Origin: Parachlamydia sp.
GTDB taxonomy: Bacteria; Chlamydiota; Chlamydiia; Chlamydiales; Parachlamydiaceae
NCBI GenBank assembly: GCA_021298935.1
Contig: JAJTHR010000289.1
Span: 1 to 11,949 of the forward strand
Length of the DNA: 11,949 bases
Direction: 5' to 3'
Shown: positions 1-6,501 of the stretch, in pieces
How the letters are laid out: each line of letters begins with the position of its first letter
Position numbering within the stretch: position 1 is the first letter of the stretch
Notes under the pieces: model-generated
What the model was told of the DNA's origin: nothing
Database searches by the model: none
What the model saw: only the letters and a program-made list of their open reading frames with translations
Position numbers and translations under genes: made by a program

Positions 1-115
1 AATTTTTGGCGGCGAGATTTTATGTCCCAGTACATTGCGGAGATCGCAGCAAACTTGGATAAGTTTGCAAGATCGAGCAATGAGCTGGGACGCAAAAGAT
101 GCCGATGAAAAATTT
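1..115. repeat. Long imperfect palindrome (arms about 1-56 and 61-115)
   Basis: Two arms of about 55 bases face each other across the four-base loop GGAT (57-60). Paired blocks, from the loop outward: GCAAACTT (49-56) with AAGTTTGC (61-68), GATC (42-45) with GATC (71-74), CATTG (33-37) with CAATG (78-82), GTCCCAG (24-30) with CTGGGAC (85-91), CGGC (10-13) with GCCG (101-104), and AATTTTT (1-7) with AAAAATT (108-114). Short mismatched or bulged stretches lie between the blocks. The element may extend left of the window. No T-run follows on either strand, so it is not an ordinary intrinsic terminator. It lies downstream of pgsA. What it does is not visible. Confidence 0.65.
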
Positions 116-160
116 AAAGACCTATCCGCGCGTGGTATATTAAGGGGGAGGGGGGTCTAG
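2..160 (+). other. Start-less open stretch, possible tail of a gene beyond the left edge
   Basis: One plus frame is open from base 2 to a TAG at 158-160. It ends in a hydrophilic peptide containing SWDAKDADEKF and KDLSARGILRG, which reads like real coding sequence. A second frame from base 1 is open to a TGA at 106-108. Both cross the palindrome of 1-115, so the open frames could simply come from the repeat, or they could be a frameshifted gene tail. No family was recognised. The remaining bases 116-185 hold a G-rich run (145-155) and nothing else identifiable. Confidence 0.15.
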
Positions 161-185
161 AAGGCATTTGGCGATTAAAAGCCAG

Positions 186-803
186 CTATTGATCACGTAT
201 TTCTATTGCGTTTTTTTGGGTTGTTAAAAGCTTCAGGATATAATCGCGGTTTGCATACAGATAATCAAGGCCGGATAGAAATGCATAGGCGGCCGCTCCT
301 CCGGCAATTAACATGCTGTTTCTCTGTAAAGCCTCTGCATGCAGCGTTCCGAGGGTATAGGGAATGAACAAAAGAAGGATGGAAATGGACGCAGCAGCCT
401 GAACAACAGCTTTAATTTTGCCGCTTGGCCGGGCAGCCAGTGCATAACCCTTCAGGGCGCAAATGGTCCGCAAGGTGCTTATGACGGAATCTCTGTAAAT
501 AAAAACAAAAATAATGAACACGGGCAGGCTGATGGGAGGCAATGTAAATGTAAGGAATACGGATGTGCGATAAATGCTGTCAGCCATGGGATCGAAGAGT
601 TTTCCAAAGTCTGTCACCTGATTATACTTCCTTGCAATATACCCATCAAAGGCATCAGAGAGCTCTGAGATTCCTAATAAAAAAAGGAGGAGGTAAGGAA
701 GGGCGATCAATGGGATATTCAGGCTCTCATATTGCAAATAGACAAGCAGAAAAATTGGACTAATAAAAATTCGAAAAAAAGTCAGAAAATTTGGAAGGCT
801 CAA
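186..803 (-). CDS. pgsA: CDP-alcohol phosphatidyltransferase, probably phosphatidylglycerophosphate synthase
   Basis: A 205-residue integral membrane enzyme that likely transfers the phosphatidyl group from CDP-diacylglycerol to glycerol-3-phosphate in the inner membrane, the first committed step to phosphatidylglycerol. The family signature is complete: D50-x2-D53-G54-x2-A57-R58-x8-G67-x3-D71-x3-D75, whose aspartates bind the metal and CDP. Hydrophobic segments lie near residues 5-23, 30-46, 80-102, 130-150 and 160-175. The start is TTG at 801-803. It is chosen because the product then begins MSLPNFLTFFRI, as PgsA proteins usually do, and an AGGTTAGAG stretch precedes it. PgsA lies next to GlgA in the same orientation, as in Chlamydia, which favours PgsA over phosphatidylserine synthase or other family members. 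The exact alcohol acceptor cannot be proven from sequence. Confidence 0.9.
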   Translation of the reverse strand: MSLPNFLTFFRIFISPIFLLVYLQYESLNIPLIALPYLLLFLLGISELSDAFDGYIARKYNQVTDFGKLFDPMADSIYRTSVFLTFTLPPISLPVFIIFVFIYRDSVISTLRTICALKGYALAARPSGKIKAVVQAAASISILLLFIPYTLGTLHAEALQRNSMLIAGGAAAYAFLSGLDYLYANRDYILKLLTTQKNAIEIRDQ

Positions 804-1330
804 CTCTAACCTGCTAATAGTTTTGGATTAAATAGGGTATCTAAATATGATCTAGGCTGCCTTGTTGCTATAAATTGCATTTAAAGTCACAAATAATTTT
901 CTGAAAGCGAATATTTTTTGTGGCTTTGTCGGTCTTTTATAGCACACAAATCAGACGATCGGATTTCATAGACGCCCTCTAAACAAACTGGCCCAATGAG
1001 TTTACTACTGATGGAATATTCATTCAAATAATTTTGGTCTACAACATATTTAATATTTTATTATTACACCAAATGACAATAGAGCTAAGTATACTTAACG
1101 CGATGTAGATTTTTGACAAAAGAAAATAACCGCAGGAGCAACAGAACAGGAGAACACAGAGCAACAAGAGCAAATTTATGCTAATCACTTCTTCAAATTT
1201 TCAATTGAAAATTTGCCAGACTATCAATTAAAAGAAACTCTTAATTGATATCTAGCTCCGTTGCTTCTCTGCGCTTTCGGCTGCTTTGTGTTTAATTTTT
1301 TATCGTTAAAAACTCGCACATTGCGTGTAC
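804..1330. other. AT-rich gap between pgsA and glgA
   Basis: There is no credible gene in these 527 bases. Every frame is broken by stops; the best minus-strand start near 970 gives only ten codons. The right half contains the self-complementary stretch listed separately at 1157-1271. No tRNA and no complete consensus promoter was found. TTGACA at 1113-1118 has no -10 partner at the right distance. The left half (804-1130) should contain the pgsA promoter on the minus strand, but no convincing -35/-10 pair can be chosen. Confidence 0.6.
1157..1271. repeat. Self-complementary intergenic stretch, possible structured RNA
   Basis: An outer stem can form between AGCAAC (1160-1165) plus GAGC (1168-1171) and GCTC (1255-1258) plus GTTGCT (1260-1265), with CAGAG/CTCTG extending it. 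Inside are a perfect 22-base palindrome (1194-1215, half-site CAAATTTTCAA) and a hairpin with ten-base arms, TATCAATTAA (1222-1231) and TTAATTGATA (1241-1250), and a nine-base loop. The result is a branched fold of about 115 bases just downstream of glgA. It could be a repeat element, a 3'-end structure of the glgA transcript, or a small RNA. Nothing in it identifies a known RNA family. Confidence 0.4.
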
Positions 1331-2833
1331 TTAACTTGCTTGTATGACGCTCTTATAAACAGATAAGTATTCATTGGAAGATTGATTCCAACTAAAATCG
1401 ATACTCATCCCATTGATCATTAGTTGCCGCCATTTGTCGGGTTCGTCGAACCAGCAGCGAATTGCACGGTCAAGAGCGACGTCAATTCCGGCATCAACCG
1501 GGTCATCGAACACATATCCGTTCGTTTCCTCAAAGGGTTTTCCTGAATGATCCACATCAAAAATCGTATCGGCAAGGCCTCCCGTGCGACGCACAATGGG
1601 AACCGTCCCATATTTCAGGGCGATCATTTGGGTCAGGCCGCAGGGTTCAAAAAGCGAAGGGACGATTAACATGTCCGATCCAGCATAGATCAAATGCGCT
1701 AAATCTTCCTGATGGCTTAATGCAAGGTGAATGTGGGGATGATCGGCATAAAAATTTTTCAAATGATGAAATTCCGCACTGATAGAAGCAATCGGGCTTG
1801 TTCCGAGCAGGATAAACTGTCCTTTTTTTTGGGCAATATGCCGAATCGTATGCTTGATAAGGTCAATTCCCTTTTGAGGAACGAGGCGTGTAATGCAACC
1901 AATAATCGGGCGATGGTCTTCTTCTAAAAAAAGCTTCTCGCGCAGCAATTTTTTAATGAACCCCTTCTTATCCAGTGTATTGCGATCTTTTTTATTGGCA
2001 GGCATTTCACGGGGAGAAAAGTGGGCAGGTAAAAAGCGGTCAATTTCAGGATTCCAGTACGTGTAATCGATCCCGTTCAAAATCCCGTTGAATTTCTCTT
2101 TATGCGTTATAAGGGTCGATTCAAGGCCTCTCCCTTTATCTCCACTTAATACCTCCTTGGCATAATTGGGCGACACGGTAGTAATCCAATCAGAATAAAC
2201 AATGCCTCCCTTCATTAAATTAACAAGATCGGGGTACAGATTGTCTTGTAAAGCCTCGCTTTTATGGAAATGGTTTGGGTCAAGTCCGACTTTTGATAAA
2301 TCCTCTCGGGCACATTTTCCCTGGTATTCCATATTATGGATCGTAAAAACAACTTTAGGTTTATTGTATCCCAGCTTCCTGTACATCTCCTTGTATAGAG
2401 GAGCCATGATTGCTGTTTGCCAATCATGAAGGTGGATCACATCGGGAGTAACAGGCCTTTTAAACATGAATTCCATCGCTGCACGGGAAAAATACAAAAA
2501 GCGTTCGATATCATCTTCACAGCCATAAAAGCATCCGCGATTGAAAAAAAAGCGGGGATGGTGGGGTTCGATAAAATAGACTTTTAAATTTTCTACCCAT
2601 CCAATCCAGATCGTATTATTGAACCATTCACCATTGTAGTAAGAAAGGAGCTCAAGCTGGTCAATCGCCAGATCCCTGATCTGTTCGCTGTCCATGCAGT
2701 CGTATTTTGGAAGGATGATATCGACATCATGTCCTTTCCATGAGAGTTCACGGCATAATCCCAAAATAACGTCTGCAAGCCCGCCCACTTTTGCTAAGGG
2801 AGCGAGTTCAGTTGCAATGTGCACAATATGCAT
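1331..2833 (-). CDS. glgA: Glycogen synthase (ADP-glucose type, GT5)
   Basis: A 500-residue cytoplasmic glycosyltransferase that adds glucose from ADP-glucose to the non-reducing end of growing alpha-1,4-glucan. It is slightly longer than E. coli GlgA (about 477). The N-terminal nucleotide-sugar motif K15-V-G-G-L19 is intact. Further GT5 landmarks are LHDWQT (135-140), TIHNMEYQG (164-172), NGIDYTYWNP (253-262), TRLVPQKG (315-322, with R316 and K321 in the phosphate-binding region), FEPCGLTQM (395-403) and TGGLADT (417-423). Together they form the two Rossmann-like GT-B domains. The start ATG at 2831-2833 puts the KVGGL motif at the usual distance from the N-terminus; a GGGGT stretch lies about six bases upstream. 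Glycogen synthesis is typical of Chlamydiae, and placement beside pgsA matches their order. No other glycogen genes lie in this window. Confidence 0.97.
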   Translation of the reverse strand: MHIVHIATELAPLAKVGGLADVILGLCRELSWKGHDVDIILPKYDCMDSEQIRDLAIDQLELLSYYNGEWFNNTIWIGWVENLKVYFIEPHHPRFFFNRGCFYGCEDDIERFLYFSRAAMEFMFKRPVTPDVIHLHDWQTAIMAPLYKEMYRKLGYNKPKVVFTIHNMEYQGKCAREDLSKVGLDPNHFHKSEALQDNLYPDLVNLMKGGIVYSDWITTVSPNYAKEVLSGDKGRGLESTLITHKEKFNGILNGIDYTYWNPEIDRFLPAHFSPREMPANKKDRNTLDKKGFIKKLLREKLFLEEDHRPIIGCITRLVPQKGIDLIKHTIRHIAQKKGQFILLGTSPIASISAEFHHLKNFYADHPHIHLALSHQEDLAHLIYAGSDMLIVPSLFEPCGLTQMIALKYGTVPIVRRTGGLADTIFDVDHSGKPFEETNGYVFDDPVDAGIDVALDRAIRCWFDEPDKWRQLMINGMSIDFSWNQSSNEYLSVYKSVIQAS

Positions 2834-2896
2834 GATTACCCCATAATCGTCTTAAATACTGCAGCATACAGATCAATAGATGAGGAAGTAAAGGAA

Positions 2897-2949
2897 ATTA
2901 TACCTAATTATGAACCTATCCCACTAAGAATTGGGAGGGGCAAATTATA
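2897..2949 (-). promoter_or_regulatory. Candidate glgA promoter region
   Basis: Two perfect TATAAT hexamers lie on the minus strand upstream of glgA, at 2897-2902 and 2944-2949 (ATTATA on plus). Neither has a good -35 at 17 bases. The upstream one is preceded by TTCTTT and a T-rich spacer; the nearer one only by AGTGGG. An imperfect inverted repeat, CCTAT/CCCA against TGGG/ATAGG (2915-2951), overlaps both. One of the hexamers may well be used, but which one is a guess. Confidence 0.25.
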
Positions 2950-2990
2950 GGATAAAAAAACAAAAAAAAGAATTTCTCATATTTTTCCAC

Positions 2991-3019
2991 TTGAAATAAA
3001 TCGGGGAAATTCTTACCAT
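2991..3019 (+). promoter_or_regulatory. Candidate promoter for tRNA-Gln and prs
   Basis: TTGAAA (2991-2996) and TACCAT (3014-3019) are separated by 17 bases, the optimal sigma-70/sigma-66 spacing. Transcription would start near 3026, about 15 bases before the mature tRNA. The -10 matches TATAAT at only three or four positions, so this is moderate evidence. prs begins just after the tRNA and is probably read from the same promoter. Confidence 0.4.
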
Positions 3020-3040
3020 ACTATTTTAAGTTTTTATTGC

Positions 3041-3112
3041 TGGGGTGTCGCCAAGCGGTAAGGCAGCGGTTTTTGGTACCGCCATGCGGAGGTTCGAATC
3101 CTTCCACCCCAA
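3041..3112 (+). tRNA. tRNA-Gln, anticodon UUG
   Basis: A complete cloverleaf can be drawn. The acceptor TGGGGTG (3041-3047) pairs with CACCCCA (3105-3111), followed by discriminator A3112. The anticodon stem is GCGGT (3066-3070) with ACCGC (3078-3082), around the loop TTTTGGT with anticodon TTG at 3073-3075. The T arm is GGAGG/CCTTC (one G-T pair) around TTCGAAT (3093-3099). The sequence closely follows bacterial tRNA-Gln. CCA is not encoded (ATT follows), so it must be added by CCA transferase. In Chlamydiae this tRNA is generally charged with Glu and amidated by GatCAB; that is family knowledge and cannot be seen here. Confidence 0.96.
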
Positions 3113-3133
3113 TTAGCTACGAACGAGTACTGA

Positions 3134-4078
3134 ATGTCTGTGCGAGATTCTGCGTTTCTGTTATTTGCCGGATCCTCTCATTTAAAGTTGGCAAAAGAAG
3201 TCGCCGACATACTGAAAATTCCCTTAGGTCAGATTCAGTCAGATAGCTTTCCCGATGGGGAAATTTCAGTGCAAATTTTAGAAAGTGTGCGCGGAAAAGA
3301 TGTTTTTGTCCTTCAGTCTGTGGCTTTGAATCCCAATTTCTATTTAATGGAATTGCTGATTATCATTGATGCCTTAAAGAGGGCCTCAGTCAATAGCATC
3401 ACAGCTGTGATTCCCTACTTTGGATATTCCAGGCAGGATCGTAAGGACAAGCCCCGTGTGCCCATCACTGCCAAGCTGGTCGCTAACCTGTTAACGACGG
3501 CTGGAGTGACAAGGATTTTAGTCGTTGATCTGCACGCAGGTCAGCTGCAAGGGTTTTTTGATATTCCCGTTGACCATGTGCATGGTCATCTGCCTTTAAT
3601 TGAGAGCTTAGAGGGAATTGATAGAAACAATTGTGTTGTTGTAGGTCCCGATATAGGAAGTGTTAAAATTGCCCGCGCTTTTGCGAAAGAGCTGGCAGTT
3701 GACTTTGCGGTCATCGACAAATGCCGTTTAAATACGGAAGATGTGGAAAGTGTGACCCTGATCGGAGATGTAAAAGGAAAAGATGTACTTCTCGCTGACG
3801 ACATGTGCTCCACTGGAGCAACTTTAGCGTCAGCAGCGAAAGCATGCCAAGAGAAGGGAGCGAACCGCGTTTTTGCTGCGATCACACATGGAGTTTTAGT
3901 CGGCTCTGCAGTTGATCGTATTGAACAAAGTCCGCTTGAATGCGTGTGGATGACAAATACCATCCCCGCCAACGAACGTTTAAATGGCTCTACCAAGCTA
4001 AAAACCGTTTCCATTGCCCCTCTTTTGGCTCATGCGGTCCAATGCATTGCATGGGATGAATCAATTTCCTCTTTATAA
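3134..4078 (+). CDS. prs: Ribose-phosphate pyrophosphokinase (PRPP synthetase)
   Basis: A 314-residue cytoplasmic enzyme making 5-phosphoribosyl-1-pyrophosphate from ribose-5-phosphate and ATP, the precursor for nucleotide, histidine, tryptophan and NAD synthesis or salvage. The length equals the usual class I size (E. coli 315). Recognisable elements are FPDGE (39-43), YFGYSRQDR (95-103), RVPITAK (108-114), the signature beginning DLHAGQLQGFFD (132-143, with metal-binding D132 and H134), and the PRPP-binding loop DDMCSTGAT (222-230). That loop has S226 and A229 where most bacterial enzymes read DTGGT or DTAGT; S in this place is known in some archaeal enzymes. ATG 3134 gives a normal N-terminus (FLLFAGSSH), with only a weak ribosome site. 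The gene starts 21 bases after tRNA-Gln, so the two are probably co-transcribed. It interrupts the usual chlamydial gene order between glgA and ctc. Confidence 0.96.
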   Translation: MSVRDSAFLLFAGSSHLKLAKEVADILKIPLGQIQSDSFPDGEISVQILESVRGKDVFVLQSVALNPNFYLMELLIIIDALKRASVNSITAVIPYFGYSRQDRKDKPRVPITAKLVANLLTTAGVTRILVVDLHAGQLQGFFDIPVDHVHGHLPLIESLEGIDRNNCVVVGPDIGSVKIARAFAKELAVDFAVIDKCRLNTEDVESVTLIGDVKGKDVLLADDMCSTGATLASAAKACQEKGANRVFAAITHGVLVGSAVDRIEQSPLECVWMTNTIPANERLNGSTKLKTVSIAPLLAHAVQCIAWDESISSL

Positions 4079-4100
4079 ATAAATTGATATGGCCTTCCGC

Positions 4101-4127
4101 TTGAAAAGTGGATTTGTCATTTACAAT
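4101..4127 (+). promoter_or_regulatory. Candidate promoter for the rplY operon
   Basis: TTGAAA (4101-4106) and TACAAT (4122-4127) are separated by 15 bases, slightly shorter than ideal. The start would fall near 4134, about 30 bases before the rplY ATG. No hairpin-plus-T terminator of prs is seen before it. A weak AT stem, TCAATTT/AAATTGA (4061-4087), spans the prs stop, so read-through from prs is possible. Confidence 0.35.
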
Positions 4128-4165
4128 GTTAACTTTTGAAAATTTTTATCCTTTTTGGGGGATTT

Positions 4166-4729
4166 ATGAAAAAACTGCAATCAATAGCTCGTACAGGGAA
4201 CAGCAAAAGCGAGGTCAATAGGCTTCGACGCGAGGGTTACGTCCCGGCCGTTCTTTATGTCAGAGGGAAAGCAGGTGAAACGCTCGCAGTGAAGCGCTCT
4301 GAGTTTGATGCCTTTTTGCGTAATGTTAAGCCTGGCCACTTGCCCACATCCCTTTTTTCTTTAACGGATGAACAGGGAAAAGAACGCAAGGTTCTTGTCA
4401 AAGATATTCAGTATGCCATCACAACTTATGATGTGACGCATTTGGATTTTGAAGAGCTGCTGGATGAACATAAAATCAATGTCAAAATCCCGATCGAATG
4501 CACAGGCGTTGTCGATTGCGTAGGGATTAAGCTGGGCGGCGTTTTGCGTCAGGTCATCAGGCACGTCCGTGTCCGCTGCCTGCCAAAAGACATGCCGGAA
4601 TTTTTTCAGCTTAACATTAAAGAATTGGGGCTGAAGCAGTCAAAGCGTCTGAAGGATCTTGAAATTCCCGAAAGCGTGCGCCCTTTGGTCAATTTAAACG
4701 AAGTTGTTGCCGTTATCGTTAAACGATAA
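4166..4729 (+). CDS. rplY: 50S ribosomal protein L25, CTC (long) form
   Basis: A 187-residue ribosomal protein that binds 5S rRNA in the large subunit, of the two-domain Ctc/TL5 type. The L25 beta-barrel covers about residues 1-95 ([12 protein letters not shown] at 24-35, [19 protein letters not shown] at 77-95). The TL5-type C-terminal domain follows from about 100, with [17 protein letters not shown] (114-130) and a terminal [12 protein letters not shown]. The conserved chlamydial ctc block [10 protein letters not shown] is present. ATG 4166 is preferred over the in-frame TTG at 4136 because GGGGGA (4157-4162) lies just before it and the product then begins at the normal L25 N-terminus. It heads the tight run with pth (11 bases downstream) and the S6-S18-L9 genes. 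An rplY(ctc)-pth pair is common in bacteria. Confidence 0.95.
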   Translation: MKKLQSIARTGNSKSEVNRLRREGYVPAVLYVRGKAGETLAVKRSEFDAFLRNVKPGHLPTSLFSLTDEQGKERKVLVKDIQYAITTYDVTHLDFEELLDEHKINVKIPIECTGVVDCVGIKLGGVLRQVIRHVRVRCLPKDMPEFFQLNIKELGLKQSKRLKDLEIPESVRPLVNLNEVVAVIVKR

Positions 4730-4740
4730 ATAAGTAATAT

Positions 4741-5319
4741 ATGCCTGCAGATCCTGTTTATCTTTTCGTCGGTCTTGGTAATCCGGGCGCCGAATACGAA
4801 ATGACCCGGCATAACTTGGGTCATTTAGTCGTGAAGGCATTTGGGAAGAAAATGGGATGGCCCTTTAAGTTGGATCGTCGCTTTAATGCCTTGGTTGCCA
4901 AGGGGATGAAAGGTAGAGCTTCGATTCACCTGCTATTGCCAATGACTTATATGAATTTAAGCGGCACGGCAGTCAGGTGCTATCTTGACTTTTATAAATG
5001 GCCGGCACAAATCATCACTGTCGTGACAGATGATATTGCGCTTCCATTTGGAAAGATGCGCCTTAGGGCAGCGGGGAGTTCAGGCGGGCATAACGGCTTA
5101 AAAAGCATAGAGAACCACCTTGGTAAGAGCGATTACGCTCGATTAAGGATGGGGATTGGACATCCCGGAGAGAAAGAGCTTGTGAGCTATGTACTCGAGC
5201 CATTTGATCTTCAGGAGATAAAGGAATTAGAGAGTTTTATCGATCGAGGAATTGTTGCTTTGGAAAGCCTTATTCAAGTAGGCCTGCCAGAGACGATTAG
5301 TAAAATTCAGCAGATTTAA
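4741..5319 (+). CDS. pth: Peptidyl-tRNA hydrolase
   Basis: A 192-residue cytoplasmic enzyme that cleaves the ester bond of peptidyl-tRNAs dropped by stalled ribosomes, recycling tRNA. All class I Pth landmarks are present: GLGNPGAEYEMTRHNLG (11-27) with N14 and the catalytic H24, MNLSG (71-75) with N72, D97 in TDDIALPFG as the partner acid, and GSSGGHNGLKS (112-122) with N118. Near the end, RMGIGHPG (136-143) and VSYVL (148-152) complete the fold. Length is normal (E. coli 194). ATG 4741 follows the rplY stop by 11 bases and has no clear Shine-Dalgarno sequence, so translation may depend on coupling to rplY. Hydrophobic VYLFVGLGN fixes the N-terminus, so a later start is excluded. Confidence 0.97.
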   Translation: MPADPVYLFVGLGNPGAEYEMTRHNLGHLVVKAFGKKMGWPFKLDRRFNALVAKGMKGRASIHLLLPMTYMNLSGTAVRCYLDFYKWPAQIITVVTDDIALPFGKMRLRAAGSSGGHNGLKSIENHLGKSDYARLRMGIGHPGEKELVSYVLEPFDLQEIKELESFIDRGIVALESLIQVGLPETISKIQQI

Positions 5320-5352
5320 CAAACCCCTTATTAAGGGTCAGGAGAAATACGC

Positions 5353-5697
5353 ATGGATCAAAACAGACAGAACCTTTACGAAGGCATGTATGTCATAAGC
5401 GCAACATTAAGCGATGATGCTCGCAATAAAGCATTGGACAGGATTCAGGGTGGAATCACAAGCCGCGGTGGAGAAGTTAAAAAAATCCACGAGCAGGGAA
5501 GACGCCGGCTAGCCTACGAAATTGAAGGGCATCGTGAAGGATACTATTATATTGTTTATTTTACAGCCCCTACCGCTTCAATCACGGAGATGTGGCAAGA
5601 GTACCATCTCAATGAAGATTTGATCCGCTTTATCACATTACGTGCAGAAAAAGTGATGGAAAAAATCGAATTCAAACCTTTAGCTGAGCAACAGTAA
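5353..5697 (+). CDS. rpsF: 30S ribosomal protein S6
   Basis: A 114-residue protein of the small-subunit platform, which binds 16S rRNA as a heterodimer with S18. The S6 ferredoxin-like fold is recognisable from [11 protein letters not shown] (9-19), [19 protein letters not shown] (39-57), [11 protein letters not shown] (62-72) and [18 protein letters not shown] (84-101). The sequence closely resembles chlamydial S6 in EGYYY and [13 protein letters not shown] segments. ATG 5353 is preceded by AGGAGA (5340-5345). The 33-base gap after pth contains only a five-pair hairpin (5325-5337). The gene starts the S6-S18-L9 block found in most bacteria. No acidic C-terminal extension of the E. coli kind that is glutamylated is present. 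Confidence 0.97.
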   Translation: MDQNRQNLYEGMYVISATLSDDARNKALDRIQGGITSRGGEVKKIHEQGRRRLAYEIEGHREGYYYIVYFTAPTASITEMWQEYHLNEDLIRFITLRAEKVMEKIEFKPLAEQQ

Positions 5698-5707
5698 GGA
5701 GCAGAAA

Positions 5708-5968
5708 ATGATTCAAAGAAAACCAAAATATACGTCAGATTATCCCGATTCCCGTTCAAAAAAGAGGAAACGCTGCCCCTTTACTGCTGCTGGCGTCCGG
5801 GAAATTGATTATAAAGACATCGATACCCTCATTAAATTCATTACTGAAAGAGGGAAAATATTGCCAAGACGTATTACAGGCGTATCGGCTTACCATCAAA
5901 AAAAATTGACAGCTGCAATCAAACGAGCCCGCCAAGTGGCTTTGTTGCCTTTTGTCGCTGAAGTATAA
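5708..5968 (+). CDS. rpsR: 30S ribosomal protein S18
   Basis: An 86-residue small-subunit protein and partner of S6 on the platform. After a basic N-terminal tail, the conserved core begins at [10 protein letters not shown] (20-29), followed by [15 protein letters not shown] (31-45), [18 protein letters not shown] (47-64) and the terminal [10 protein letters not shown] (73-82). A single cysteine (C23) is kept at the site used in other S18 proteins; only one is left, so a zinc site is unlikely. The ribosome site AAGGAG (5696-5701) overlaps the rpsF stop codon, and the gap is only ten bases, so the S6 and S18 genes are probably translationally coupled. Confidence 0.98.
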   Translation: MIQRKPKYTSDYPDSRSKKRKRCPFTAAGVREIDYKDIDTLIKFITERGKILPRRITGVSAYHQKKLTAAIKRARQVALLPFVAEV

Positions 5969-5991
5969 GAAATTTTACGAGGAGTAAACAA

Positions 5992-6486
5992 ATGGCAACG
6001 CAAATGTTACTACTAAAAGATGTCGACGCGCTTGGAAGAAGCGGCGAAGTCGTTCAGGTTAAGCCCGGATTTGCACGCAATTACTTATTGCCGCAAGGAT
6101 TGGCTGTTACTGCAAATAAAAATGCCTTGCGCATGCAGGAGCGTTTAAAAGAGGAGCGTGCGAAGCGTGCGGCTCACGATAAGCAGGAATCTGAAGACAT
6201 TGCAGCTAAAATCAACGGAATAACGCTGACAAAAGTTGTAAAAGTAGACCAAGAAGGCCACATGTATGGCTCTGTCACAATTGGAGATATCCAGCACCTG
6301 ATTCAGGACAATTTTCAGCAGGATGTGGATAAGAAAGCCATTCAACTGAAGCATGCCATCAAGGCAACTGGTGTCCATACGATCAACGTCAAGTTGAAAG
6401 AAGGGGTCATAGCCTCCTTCCATTTAAAAGTGATGTCTGAAGAAGGCCACAAGGCGGCGACTGAAGAACAGCAGCCAACGGCTTGA
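5992..6486 (+). CDS. rplI: 50S ribosomal protein L9
   Basis: A 164-residue large-subunit protein that binds 23S rRNA near the L1 stalk. The N-terminal RNA-binding domain carries the family signature GRSGEVVQVKPGFARNYLLP (15-34). A long charged helix (about 41-75) joins it to the C-terminal domain (76-148, with GSVTIGDI at 93-100). Compared with the usual 149 residues there is a short hydrophilic tail, EEGHKAATEEQQPTA (150-164), of no known role. ATG 5992 is preceded by AGGAG (5980-5984). The order rpsF-rpsR-rplI is the standard bacterial block. IspE follows 15 bases downstream, as in Chlamydia. Confidence 0.97.
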   Translation: MATQMLLLKDVDALGRSGEVVQVKPGFARNYLLPQGLAVTANKNALRMQERLKEERAKRAAHDKQESEDIAAKINGITLTKVVKVDQEGHMYGSVTIGDIQHLIQDNFQQDVDKKAIQLKHAIKATGVHTINVKLKEGVIASFHLKVMSEEGHKAATEEQQPTA

Positions 6487-6501
6487 GGATAAGAAAACGT
6501 T

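Noticed and set aside
141..157. G-rich run as a G-quadruplex
   Set aside because: Only two G-runs are present; four are needed for an intramolecular quadruplex.
1113..1118. Perfect TTGACA -35 hexamer on the plus strand
   Set aside because: The place 17 bases downstream (1136-1141) reads GAGCAA, with no AT-rich -10 nearby, and no gene follows on that strand.
2915..2951. Inverted repeat CCTAT/CCCA with TGGG/ATAGG upstream of glgA as an operator
   Set aside because: The arms are asymmetric, with a ten-base bulge, and short; there is not enough to claim a regulator site.
3586..4014. 142-codon minus-strand frame opposite prs
   Set aside because: It is antisense to a fully recognised enzyme, with no family resemblance and no ribosome site.
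4136..4165. Ten-residue N-terminal extension of L25 from a TTG
   Set aside because: No ribosome site precedes the TTG, while GGGGGA precedes ATG 4166, which gives the normal L25 N-terminus.
5320..5352. Possible S6:S18-binding leader upstream of rpsF
   Set aside because: Only a five-pair hairpin (5325-5337) is present, and the CCG bulge known from the autoregulatory leader is absent.
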